Shown here in pieces: positions 44,825-55,219 of a DNA stretch of 64,000 bases; position 1 is the stretch's first letter, and every line of letters begins with the position of its first letter. The DNA comes from Bombus terrestris (lineage: Eukaryota > Arthropoda > Insecta > Hymenoptera > Apidae), in NCBI RefSeq assembly GCF_910591885.1, contig NW_025963549.1, positions 1,984,001 to 2,048,000 of the forward strand, written 5' to 3'. The notes beneath the pieces were generated by a model. The model saw only the letters and a program-made list of their open reading frames with translations. It made no database searches and was not told where the DNA came from. Made by a program: the position numbers and the translations under genes.

Positions 44825-46665
44825 TTACTCGCTTTCAACCGCCTTCTATATTCTGGACAAGCCAGGGATCCGGTTACGTGGTCAAATTTCACTCCTTTCT
44901 CCTTGCTGCAGATGGAGCAGCAGGGTGCGTTGACGCAGGCAGCTATCGTGTGGTCTTTGGCTCCGCACTTCCTGCAAATCTCCTTTCCAGGGCTTATCGC
45001 CGTGCACTTGTTCGCGATATGCTCAAACATGTGACATCTAAAGCACTTTACCACATTGGGTAGTGCCTTTATCGAGGCTATCGTCAAGCCGGTTCTGATC
45101 TTCCGGCTCGCCCCCTCTTTGGCCAGATAGGCTTTCGGCATCGTCACTATTGCCGACTGGGTGCCCCATGGCGCCATTTTTAGGGTCTTTACTTCGACCT
45201 CAGTGATGTCGCTTACGCCCAGTTGCACTACTATCTCCATGGCTGGTGCTTCCTTGCCTACGAGCGGGTCTATATCCCTGATCTCTACGGAGGTCTTGTC
45301 GCGCATTGGTAGCGCTCTCACCTTGCCTCTTAGCGCCGTGTTCATATCGGCCGCGGTCTTTTTGGCGTTGCTACCTGCTTTCAGCTCGATCAGGATGTCA
45401 CCTGTTCTGGTCCTCCTAATCCCACAGCTCTCTTTTAGGGTCTCCCTTGCCCCCATCAAGTCTTTGTAGACCTGGATCCACTCCTTGTCCTGCCCTACTT
45501 TGACGAGGATGGCTTCGGGTCTGTTACGTATCCTCTTCGGTCCCTCCGGCCTCTTTGGCTTGTCCAATGCCGCCCTTCCTGCGTTCGCCTTCCTGACCAC
45601 CGTCGGGGTGTCCGTTCCTTTTCCTCTCCTTCCGCGGACAGGGATCCAGTCTTCCTTTACATCGCTGTCCGTGCATTCCGTAGTCGCTTTTGCCGAGCTG
45701 TTGCCGGCACAGGCTCCTGCGTATGAGGCCTCCACGGTCGTTGGTCTCTTTCTCTTGGTGTCGCCCTTCCCCTCGACGGGCGATATCTCCTTCCTTTTTC
45801 CTTCCTTCTCCTCTCTCCTCCCCGGAGGGGTGGTCATCCTGGTGGCCGCGACTGTCCTCGCGTTCCTCTTGAGCCTCATCTCGTCCAACATCGAGTGGAG
45901 CTTGATCGCTTTTTTACTGATGGCGTCCCTCCTTTTCTTGATGTCGGTATCCTTTTTGCTCATGAGGTAGAGTCTGCTACCTATGTATTGGATTTCGCGG
46001 AAGACTTCTGTGATGATTTCCGTCTTCGCCTTCCATTCGCTCATCTTAATGACGATACTGTCCTCGTCGTTGCCTTCGGTCTCGGCCGTTGCTCTGTTCG
46101 CCATGGCCTTCCTCCTGAGACATGCCCTTGGTGCCGCCGCTTCGCTGCCGCTGTCCGACTTTTTCGCCGGTGTGTCTAGCTCCGAGGTGCTGGCCGCTTC
46201 GTCCCTAGTTGCCCTCAGCTGGCTCCTGGCCAGGCTTCTCGTTGTCTTGCACGCGCTCCCCTCCACTGGGGACTTTCTCATATATCTGGTGATCTTGTCA
46301 CATTCGAAGATTTTTTCCTTGGCGATTTGGGTCGCCTTTTCGGTGGGTGGTGTCTTATCCTTGAGTGCCTGCATTGGCATCTCGAGATCCTCGATGATTC
46401 CCGCGATGTCTTCATCAAATTCGAGGTATCTTCTAGTGCTTTTCTTGCACGTCTTTTCCTCTGTGACAACTGCGGGTGTTTCTTGGTCCCCGGTCGTGTT
46501 TACCGAACGAGGGGAGGCCCTGGGATCGACCTTCCCCTCGCCGTTCGTCCAGTCGTTGGGTGACCGTCGGGTCGAGCCTGGGACGCTGCTCGAATCCCCG
46601 ACGGGGCCTGGAAGCTCCGAAACCCCCTGAGCCGTAAGTTTACTTGACTTACAGTACTTGTCCAT
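44821..46665 (-). CDS. R1-clade ORF1: gag-like RNA-binding protein
   Basis: 614 residues, fully open. The N-terminal half is low-complexity and charged. The middle holds a segment with IQVYKDLMGARETLKESCGI, DILIELKAGSNAKKTAADMN and VEIRDIDPLV, matching the conserved region ahead of the knuckles in R1-clade ORF1. The C-terminus carries CFRCHMFEHIANKC and CRKCGAKDHTIAAC, both C-x2-C-x4-H-x4-C, then a third Cys-rich module starting CCSIC. ORF1 proteins coat element RNA and help bring it to the target. It ends ...LKASK, with the TGA overlapping the ORF2 ATG. ORF1 intact with a single ORF2 stop suggests a fairly young insertion. Confidence 0.9.
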   Translation of the reverse strand: MDKYCKSSKLTAQGVSELPGPVGDSSSVPGSTRRSPNDWTNGEGKVDPRASPRSVNTTGDQETPAVVTEEKTCKKSTRRYLEFDEDIAGIIEDLEMPMQALKDKTPPTEKATQIAKEKIFECDKITRYMRKSPVEGSACKTTRSLARSQLRATRDEAASTSELDTPAKKSDSGSEAAAPRACLRRKAMANRATAETEGNDEDSIVIKMSEWKAKTEIITEVFREIQYIGSRLYLMSKKDTDIKKRRDAISKKAIKLHSMLDEMRLKRNARTVAATRMTTPPGRREEKEGKRKEISPVEGKGDTKRKRPTTVEASYAGACAGNSSAKATTECTDSDVKEDWIPVRGRRGKGTDTPTVVRKANAGRAALDKPKRPEGPKRIRNRPEAILVKVGQDKEWIQVYKDLMGARETLKESCGIRRTRTGDILIELKAGSNAKKTAADMNTALRGKVRALPMRDKTSVEIRDIDPLVGKEAPAMEIVVQLGVSDITEVEVKTLKMAPWGTQSAIVTMPKAYLAKEGASRKIRTGLTIASIKALPNVVKCFRCHMFEHIANKCTAISPGKEICRKCGAKDHTIAACVNAPCCSICSKEKGVKFDHVTGSLACPEYRRRLKASK

Positions 46666-47123
46666 ATTGTGTTTGTCTTAATATACATATATACATATAT
46701 ATGTATGTTTGAGATGGATGTCCTTCGACGTAGCCGGTCGTCGTATAATCCCACTGTATCTTTCCGCGTGTATGCGATTCGTGTCTGTTCGACGCGGGGA
46801 GTTTTGACTGGCCCTCCACGGGGCGCTCTCCACCACTCCTTGGTTACCCAGGTAGCCCGCACGGTGGCGCTTCGGTCGCGCGACCCAAGATGACCCCCGC
46901 TCTGCCCCTAACAACACTTTTCACACACAGCACTTTCAATCGTTTCTCTCGCTTTTATACCAGCGACCTCACCTATCTCTTGTGTTCCCACTCATTCCGG
47001 AGCACTAGAAACTTCACTTTCGTGCACTTTCCGCCCGAATTCTTTAATATACCCAGATATTTCGGTTATGCCTACGGAGCGACGTGCACGTGTCCGTTAT
47101 GCTTGCCGCCATCATTTGAACTG
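46666..47123 (-). other. 5' leader of the R1-clade element
   Basis: About 460 bp between the element's outer end and ORF1. Near ORF1 there is an (AT/AC)-rich stretch, 46680-46710. No initiator motif was recognised. The 5' terminus is placed by the target duplication, not by comparison with another copy. Confidence 0.6.
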
Positions 47124-47132
47124 ATGGTACAA

Positions 47133-47400
47133 CTTGGAATCAGGATGAAAACGAATTCTGTTATCCCGTTGACCGCGGTTTTGTTATCGAACCCAGGATC
47201 ATTGTCATTAGCTTCTCGAGTACCTCATTATCACGACTACTTGTCAAATTATATATCAATCAAATTTATACTAGTAAATATCTGCTCTATTGCATAACAA
47301 CATCGTCTAAACCAAATGAAGATTCGTTTCGCGCCTCTAACTCTAATCATAATGTGAACCCGATGTAAGTGAAAATACATGCACATACCATCGATTCTGC
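47133..47400 (-). repeat. Unit Q, right arm, second part
   Basis: Resumes after the R1-clade insertion, continuing into the F-box upstream region (mirror of 14130-14370). Confidence 0.75.
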
Positions 47401-47457
47401 CTCACCAGCACTCTCACCCGGAACCGGAACTCGCAGTGCACCGTGACGAACAGCACA

Positions 47458-47491
47458 TATATAAGCTTCCACTCTTAGCCAGACCGTCAGT
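47458..47491 (+). promoter_or_regulatory. F-box copy 3 core promoter (TATA + initiator)
   Basis: TATATAAG (47458-47465) and the initiator TCAGT (47487-47491), A+1 at 47489, 31 bp from the first T of the TATA box. The ATG follows at 47518, giving a leader of about 29 nt. Confidence 0.65.
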
Positions 47492-47517
47492 CGTGCTCGC
47501 GCAACAGTAGAAGCAAC

Positions 47518-47955
47518 ATGGAGTTTTTTAGATCTCTACTACGCGTCGTTGGTTTGTTCGTGCCAAGTAAGGTAGATATCATTTCCGAACTACCACTGGA
47601 GGTTTCGCACTTGATACTTCGAAAATTGGATCCCTCGTCCCTGCAGAGCGCCGCGCTTGTCTCGCGCCAATGGTTCAACGTATGTAGATCCGACAAGTGT
47701 CTACGGCGGAAAGTGAGACGTCACATGCGACATACGAGAAAGCGGGTCAAGATGCAATTTCTCGGACATGCAGCCGCTAAAGCTACCAACCAAGAATCAA
47801 GAAGTATAGGACGTGGTGAGGGCAACTTAAGGCACGAAATAAGTTTATCCGCTGCTCGTACGGCGGTCGTCGTTGGAAGGTTACGCGGTAGTCCGAAAAT
47901 TTCGATGCGAGATCGCCCCATCGATGTTGGACCAATAAAATGTATTAGACTCTAA
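47518..47955 (+). CDS. Small F-box protein, copy 3
   Basis: 145 residues, open, closest in the F-box to copy 1 (LPLEVSHLILRKLDPSSLQS, VSRQWFNVC) with the key Trp retained. A basic helix-like run follows (RRKVRRHMRHTRKRVKM), then the unrecognised tail. Compared with copy 1 it has about seven amino-acid differences and three silent ones, so there is no clear sign of purifying selection since they split. An AATAAA (47932-47937) lies inside the last codons, about 18 bp before the stop, and could serve as the poly(A) signal. Its partner would be SKP1 if expressed; targets are unknown. Confidence 0.7.
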   Translation: MEFFRSLLRVVGLFVPSKVDIISELPLEVSHLILRKLDPSSLQSAALVSRQWFNVCRSDKCLRRKVRRHMRHTRKRVKMQFLGHAAAKATNQESRSIGRGEGNLRHEISLSAARTAVVVGRLRGSPKISMRDRPIDVGPIKCIRL

Positions 47956-48114
47956 CTCGCGTAAGTACCTTAATTTGACTGCTTGCTCTTGCGAGAACTT
48001 GAAACGGTCTTGTCCGGATTCAGAACTGTAGCGTGAAGCTTGAAATATAATGGTTTTACTGAGACGGCAATGTGTTTCAGTCACGCTAATACTATCGGTA
48101 TCGTAACAGGCCCA

Positions 48115-50140
48115 TTATTGAATATTAAATAAATCGTATCACCGCTGCGATTGGAGATTTGCCGTCAATTAGATGCGAGATATACTCCTCATTGCCTGCC
48201 AAATACAGCTCACATCAGCTGGCTCGTGCTATTATATCATCTCTGGTCCTCGACATATCAAGCGTAATTGCAGTTTTACAAATTAAGGTTAACATATTCA
48301 AATGAATGTATCTCCGTTTCTATTGCACATATGGCGACAAAGCGATGCCCGTTACATTACACATCCGATGTCATGTGCATCGCACATCTGCTTGTTTGTA
48401 CCATGTCAACTCTGGTCTCTGTCAAACCTAGCGAAATTGCTGCTTTACATATTCATGATTAATTATTCAAATAACCATATCGCCGTTTGCATTGCAGATA
48501 TGCCGACAATTCGATGCGCGATATACGTCACTTTTGCCGCCAAACACAATGCATATTATATGGTTTGAGTTATGTAACGTGTGGTCGCAGCCAAACTCAG
48601 CGTATTTGCAATTATGCATTTTCAGGCGAAATATTCAAATATTACATATTCAAATGAACGTATCTCGGTTTCTATGTCGCCTATTCGATGCGCAGAATAC
48701 TCCACATATGATACCAAATCAGCCGGTCTGTGCTATGTCAACTCTGGACCCTGTAAAATCCAGCGTAATTGTAGTTTTTGTTGTTAATGCTTAAATATTG
48801 CATTCCAAGCTTCGCCGCTTCTTTTGCACATATGTCGACAATTCCATACGCCTTGTACTCCGCATTTGCTGTAGTTACATTGCCCATCAGCTCGCTTGCG
48901 CTGCGTAAACTCTGGTCCCTGCAAAATCCAGCCCAAATGCAATTTTGTATGTTCAGGCTTAAATATTCAAATCAACGTGACTCCGATTCCATAGCACATA
49001 TGTCGATGCGCGCTATATTCCACATTGACTGCCATACGCAGAGCGCTTCATCTGGTTTAAGCCGTGTTAAACCCGGACCGAGTCAAATCCAGCGTATTTG
49101 TAGTTTTGCATATTCAAGCCTAGTTATTCAAGTGAAACTATCTCCGTATCCATTGCAGGTACGTCAACAACAGGATGTGCGTAACACTGCATATTTGCTG
49201 CCAAATACAGCACACATCAGCCCGTTTGCACACTGTCAAGACTGGACACGGCGAAATCCAGCGTGATTGCAGTTTTGGATATTAATGCTTACATATTCGA
49301 ATGAAGGTATTTCCGCTTGTTTTGCAGAAACATTGGCCATACGATGCGCGTTATATTCCACATCTGATGCCAAGTACAGTGCACATCATACGGTTTACGC
49401 TATGTAAAATCTGGACCCAGCCAGATCCAGCGTAGTTGCAGTTTCGTATATTCAGGATTAAGTATTCAAACCGACGTATCTCCGATTCTACTTCACATAT
49501 GGCTACAGTTAGAGGCTCGCTATACTCCAAATTTGCTGCCAAACACAGTGCACGTTATCCCGTTTGATGCATGTAAAATCGGGACCCAGCCGAACCCTGC
49601 GTATTTGCAGTTTTACATATTCAGTATTAAATGTTCGAATCATCGAATCTCCGTTTCTATGGCACACTTACAGACAATTCGGTGCGCGTTATATTTGACA
49701 TCTGATGTCATATACAGCGCACATCAGTAGGTTAGCGTTTTGTTCACCCTTGTCCCTGTCAAATACACCATAATTGCAGTTTAGCATAGTCATGCTTGAA
49801 TATCGAAAGCAACGTATCTTCGTTTCTACGGCAGATATGACGACAATTCGGTGAGCGTTATGCTCCTGATTTTCTGGTGAGCACAGAGCACATTTTCCGA
49901 TTCTATCTTCTCTTCTGTCTTAAGTCTGCTCTGGTCACTGACAGATTCAGCGTAATTTCTGTTTTGCATATTCATGCCTAAAAGTTCAAGTCAACGTATC
50001 AGCTCTGCTATTGGATACATGTCGCAAATGCGATGCTCGCTATACCTCACAATTACAGCCAAATACAGTACTTATCCGGTTTGCGCTATGTCGACTGTAT
50101 TTTCGAGCTATCGCGGGGAGACGCGGTCATTTGTATACGC
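48115..50140 (-). repeat. 168-bp satellite array, right arm
   Basis: Mirror of the 11600-13435 array, about twelve monomers. It includes the stretch of about 215 bp next to the F-box unit that the left arm has lost, and lacks a short piece near 49003 that the left arm has. Confidence 0.92.
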
Positions 50141-50950
50141 GTCAATGGGAGTCGTAAATTCCCGTTACGATTGGAATAATCGACACCACGAATAGTTCGA
50201 TCCCCGTATTTCGCTTAGGATAATAGATGTAGTTGTTGTGGTATAACACTTGGAGTCACAGAGTTATAAAAAATATATGTATTTCCAACGATTTATACAA
50301 CACACTGAGTAAGAACGCCGTTGCTTAAGATACAGATAACGAAGAGAAGGATTATTCTTAGATGAGAGTGTGAGCTATAGGAGCTCTAGGTCCGTGAGAG
50401 CTGTAGGAGCTGTCGGACTTCTGGATACTGTGAGAGAAATAGGAGGCTCTTAGAGATATAGGAACGGTGAGAGTTATAGGGATTGCAGGAACTCTAGTCA
50501 CCGTGAGAGATGATGTAACTCTGAAGTTTATTCTGATGTGAGTACGAAGCTCGGTATGGGTGTGCCCTTTGAACGAAGAACGCGGATTCGTTGCTTACAT
50601 TGTTAGTTAGGAAAATGAGGGCAATGATCCGCGATGCCGATTGGTTATGACTAATGTTAGGAAGGAAGAGAGGAGGAAGAAGCCACCTACCAAAGTGGGT
50701 CTTAGGCGACATTTTTTATGGTAAAACTCAGATTTTCCGTTAGGTAGATGTCCGCTTTTTTCGTCAGGCACTACCCGCTCTCCGTAATTCTTAAGAGCGC
50801 GTAATAAACCCAAGGACCTTTCTAAAAACCGACCGACAACACTTCTAGAATTAGAAAGTCTTTTCGAAACAAACAGATTGACTTAGACCATATGTGCGAA
50901 AAATGCAGTTAGGATTTTATCTTTATGGTGTGTCCTTGGGCCTATGGAGG
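50141..50950 (+). repeat. Unit P, right-arm copy
   Basis: Mirror of 10640-11560, with one copy of the 72-bp segment that is doubled on the left. No gene recognised. Confidence 0.8.
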
Positions 50951-51062
50951 ATTCGAAGGATGGCGCGTGGACCGTTGGCTGTCAAGCCGCGCGGGATTGA
51001 GTGCAGATGTGTTGCGCGGCAGAACATCGACTCTGGTCTCTGTTATATGCAGTGTAATTGTT

Positions 51063-52089
51063 AACTGCAGTTTTTCATATAAATTATTATATATTCAAAT
51101 CCACGCATCTCCGTTACTGTTGGAAATGTGTCGACAATACGATTTGCCTTGTATTCCACATTTCTTGCAAATTAAACCAATATCATCCAATTGGCGCTAT
51201 TGTCCACTCTGGTCCGGTCAAACCCAACGCAACTGCTGTTTTGCATTATCAAACCTAAATAATCAAATTAACGAATCTCCGTTTCGATTACAGATATGTG
51301 GAAAATTAGATGCGCTTTATACTCCGTAGTTGCTACTAAATACAGCTCACATCATCTGGTTTGCGCTATGTCAAATCCGGACCCTGTGAAATCAAGCGTA
51401 AATGCAGTAATGCATGATCTGGGTTCAATATTCAGATCGACGTGACTCAGTTCCTATTGCAGATATGTCGACAAAACGGTGCGCGTTATATTCCACATAG
51501 ACTGCCATACACTGGGCGCTCCATCTGGTTTAAGCCATGTTAAATACGGAACGAGTCAAATCCAGCGTATTTGTAGTTTTGCACATTCAAGCCTAAATAT
51601 TCAAGTGAATGTATCTCCGTTTTCATAGTAAGTATGTTCACAATAGGATGCATGTTATACTCCACATTTGCTGCCAAATACAGCACACATGAGACAGTTT
51701 GCACATGGCCAAGACTGGACTCGGTGAAATCCAGCGTGACTGCAGTTTTGGATATTAATGCTTGCATATTCGAATCGAGGTATCTCCGCCTGTTTTGCAG
51801 AAACGTTGGCCATACGATGCGCCTTATATTCCACATCTGATGCCAAATCAGCCGGTTTGTGCTATGCCTACTCTGGACCCTGTAAATTCTAGCATAATTG
51901 CAGTTTTTGCTATTAATGCTTAAATATTGCTTTCAAAGTCTCTCCGCTTGTTTTGCACATATGTCGACAATTCGATACGCCTTATACTCTACATTTGCTA
52001 CAGTTACATTACTCATCAGTTTGTTTGAGCTATGTCAACTCTGGTCTCTGCCAAAACCTGCCAAAATGCAATTTTGCATGTTCAGGAAT
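51063..52089 (-). repeat. Satellite, inverted copy of 56642-57665
   Basis: About six monomers matching 56642-57665 in reverse, including private features such as 'atataataatttatat' (51083-51098). It ends exactly where the Copia-2 LTR at 52090 begins. The equivalent place in the second arm reads straight through as satellite. Confidence 0.9.
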
Positions 52090-52334
52090 TGAAAAGATAT
52101 AGAATGGATTCGGAAATACAAATAATTCCCTTTATTTAGCACACAACCGTTGTACATATATCTTATACTCTAAAGACCTCGAAATGCTACTAGCACGCAC
52201 GCTTGTTGTCAACCGGCTCCTCCAGATACTTCTAACGCCTGACTCTTGTCTTTTGTCCCAACTAAGGCCTGGACGTCCTCTGACGCTTATACACACATTC
52301 ACATGTACAGTGTAAATGTATCATGTTCCTAGCA
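52090..52334 (-). mobile_element. Solo Copia-2 LTR, mosaic, third copy
   Basis: 245 bp. Its inner part shares the recombinant pattern of the solo LTR at 38051 (AGGCGTT, CTAGTAGC, then TATACACACATTCAC, TGCTAGG). Its outer end (AAAGATATAG, and G in 'ccgttgtac') matches the 22365 LTR instead. The outer flank is satellite rather than the sequence seen in the two arms. Confidence 0.85.
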
Positions 52335-54774
52335 GAATTGTTATGCGACTGATGCATCAACATACCATGCAAGAAGAATAGGAAACTAGGACAAAAAGGA
52401 AGAACTGTGAAAGAGATACTTATAATCATAGTAAACGACAAAAAATTCGCAGATGTTCAAGTGAATCTGACGAGGAGGATATTGATAAAAGGTAGTTGAC
52501 AATAGAAGAATACAAGTAATAACACAAGAGTCAAACAATCTCCTCGATAACGGCAAAAGGATGATGCGAATGATGGGATATAAGGCGGTTACGGCCTCGG
52601 AAATAATGAACAAGGTCGTTTAGAGCCAGTTCAAGCACCTAGACAGCATGGTCGCAGAGGCTTTGGACATCATGTTCCTGGACATGAAGATTCAGGTCTT
52701 AAATGGCATCCTGCAGAGGAAGTTATAAAGTGTGTAAAAGATATGAAATGGTGATATGAAAAGTTGACCACAGATGATGAAATTGATTTCTGTTGTGAAG
52801 ATATAGTGAAAACTGTTATCAATGCGAAAACTTTTTTAAACACTTTTTTAAAATCGTGCTACTGTTAAAATGGCGAATACAGATAGAGCATGTAACTTTA
52901 TGTTTACTAACCCAAAAGGTTTGAGGGAGAATGGGCTGCTATACTTTGCAGATGTATGTGCTGGAGCAGGAGGTTTTAGTGAACATGTTCTATGGCGAAA
53001 GAAATGACGTGCTAAAGGATTTGCTCTTACATTAGAAAATGAACATGATTTCAAATTAGAACACTTTTATGCGGGTCCTTGTGAAACATTTCATCCATAC
53101 TACGGACCAAAGGAAAGTGGTGATGTCTTTGACCCAGATAATGAAGAGGCATTTACAAATCTTATAATGCAGCATACCCATGGCAAAGGAGTACATTTTG
53201 TGATGTCTGATTGAGGATTCTCAGTAGAACGACAAGAAAATGTACAAGAAATTCTTTCAAAACAACTGTATCTTTGTCGATGTTTAATAGCATTGATGGT
53301 TGAAAGAGAGGGTGGTGATTTTGTGACAAAATTATTCAACCTTTTTACACCCTTTAGCGCTGGTTTAGTTTATTTAATGTATCGCTGCTTTGAAGAAGTT
53401 TGTATTTTTACACCAAACTCTTCTAGACCAGGAAATTCAGAACGTTACCTAATATGTAAGAAGAAACGATCTAGGGTACAAGTTGTTGTTGAATATCTGA
53501 AGCATGTTAATCGTCTGCTTTTAAATGGTGGTGTAAATGACGACGTTTTACAACTAGTATCATATAATGAATTAAAAAGAGAGAAACAATTTGTTCAATA
53601 TCTACGTGCTTCTAACAAAGATTTGGCCGGAAAACAAATAATCGACCTGTGCAAAATTGCAGCAGTTTATGCGGATAATACTCTTGTTGAGACAAAACAA
53701 GCTGATATGCGCAAACAATATCTAGAGTATTGGAAACTTCCAGATGAAACTAGGACAATCCCAAGACACATGAAACCAAAGACAAATTGAATACTCTTTT
53801 GAAAGATACTTCATTTCTTACTATTAATCCAGCACAATTGATGGAATTTAACATTGAAAATGCATTTTTATCACTATATGACTGGTTTTGTATGCCATGT
53901 GGTACAAAGCCAAGGTCTGATGATGATAAGAAGCACGCTACATTTTATATGGGCGTGGGAAGGAGCAACGTATATAAATATACAAAGAATTCTTGGGTTA
54001 GTGTCGATGACATTGGCATAGAATTACCACCAAATACACTTGTGAACGCAGAGGTTGTATATGAAATGACTAAGGAGTTTATATATCAGCAAAAAGTACT
54101 TGCATTGCATATTATAGATGCATTCTACTTAGGAGGAGTGGACATTAGCAAAAAATATTTGAGGAGAAGGTAAGCAAGTGAATCTTATTGAGATCAATAA
54201 TAAACTTTTAGATTTCCAGTAATGAAATGCTTTTTCAAGGAGTACGTTCATGTGATACTAATGTATGACTGTTGTATAAAGGTAAGAGGAAGCGACGTTG
54301 TTCTGTGAAGCTTTGTGGAAACCAGCAGGAAATAACTATACTCGAATACGTGACAAAGAACTACTTCCAGTTGGTACATATATCTGTGAAAAGTTGCGAG
54401 TAACACAGCGTAAAATAAAAAATAATTCCGATGCCTTAGTATACGAACTTCCAGAAAAGACATTAGATGTTAATGGTTATAATAAGGACAAATTATATTT
54501 TATACAACAGAGTGTAATATTTTTAAGAAGCACCGGAAATCCTTGGAATCGGTATGTCAGTAAAACACATTCCATAAAGTATGTCTTTAATTGAAAAACA
54601 AACGAGAAGCTATTCGACCTTCATAGACCAAGTTCAGCAGAAGCAAGTTTCGTTAAATCTTTTAAAGGTCGCCTTATTCGTCATTGGCCTAAGGATTCAT
54701 CACTTAATATGAACAGATTTGCAAAATTTATTAAAGATAAGTGTCCGGCATACAATACGCGCTTAGAATATTAA
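52335..54774 (+). pseudogene. CMTR1: CMTR1 pseudogene, copy R
   Basis: Third copy of the CMTR1 pseudogene, with the same segments and the same three TGA codons as copies L and M. ADVCAGAGG and FTPFSAGLVYLMYRCFEE agree with M against L (SDVCAG, FIPFSDGLVYLMYRSFEE), so M and R are the closer pair. A private one-base loss near 52487 breaks the N-terminal Asp/Glu-rich stretch that is still open in L and M. It ends at the same TAA (54772-54774). No evidence that it could be translated as an enzyme. Confidence 0.9.
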
Positions 54775-55110
54775 AACTACAGGCTGTACATATATTCGTA
54801 CAAGACTTGAACCGCATAGATGTCAAACAGATTAATTCCGTTAATTTGACTGTTATTTCAAATATGAAATACTTGTGATATATTTTAGTATTTAGCATTA
54901 TATTTCTATAGAAATAGAAGTGTAGCGGTACATGAGTCATGGGACAAAGCAAATTACGTCGTTGTCGCCTCGAAGTACCTAGACCGCTGAGCTACAATTA
55001 ATGTAAAAACAATGTCACCGCAACCAGAAATTGTCGTCAGGTAGGCAAATGCGAATTCTTTTACCCCCGACCCCCCCCCCCCCCATGGCGACTAGTATTG
55101 GTAGCCTTAA
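54775..55110. other. 3' flank of CMTR1 copy R with poly-C tract
   Basis: Same as 25051-25374. No gene seen. Confidence 0.6.
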
Positions 55111-55219
55111 CTCAAATACATCTGACGGTCAAAAACATCAATATTTGACTCAGGTCATTTATAATGAAATATGTAGAGGACACGGTATATGGGAAGTTTG
55201 ACCGTCAGACTTATTTGAG
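55111..55219. repeat. MITE-like 109-bp hairpin element, third copy
   Basis: Intact, as at 35163-35271, in the opposite orientation. Terminal inverted repeats at 55111-55131 and 55199-55219. Confidence 0.65.

Larger units (their letters stand above)
41472..47123 (-). mobile_element. R1-clade non-LTR retrotransposon, near full length
   Basis: 5.65 kb flanked by a 9-bp target duplication ATGGTACAA (41463-41471 and 47124-47132). On the minus strand it has a 5' leader of about 460 bp, ORF1 with zinc knuckles, and ORF2 with APE endonuclease and RT. These are followed by a 3' UTR and a terminal A tract (11 T on the plus strand, 41472-41482). The left arm shows the empty site near 14375. It is not in rDNA, so it is an R1-clade relative without the R1 28S target, at least here. 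Confidence 0.93.
35039..51062 (-). repeat. Right arm of the large inverted duplication
   Basis: Mirror image of 10573-26680. Differences from the left arm are a solo LTR instead of full Copia-2, no insertion in the hairpin element, an R1-clade insertion at 41472-47123, and some gains and losses of satellite monomers. Sequence identity looks high, roughly 90-97% by eye, and was not computed. Confidence 0.9.

Noticed and set aside
45983..46630. 215-codon plus-strand frame and other plus-strand frames at 41498-46893
   Set aside because: Antisense shadows of the R1-clade ORF1 and ORF2, which carry clear motifs on the other strand.
41472..47123. R1 proper, inserted in 28S rDNA
   Set aside because: Flanking DNA is unit Q, not rRNA, and the empty site in the left arm confirms this.
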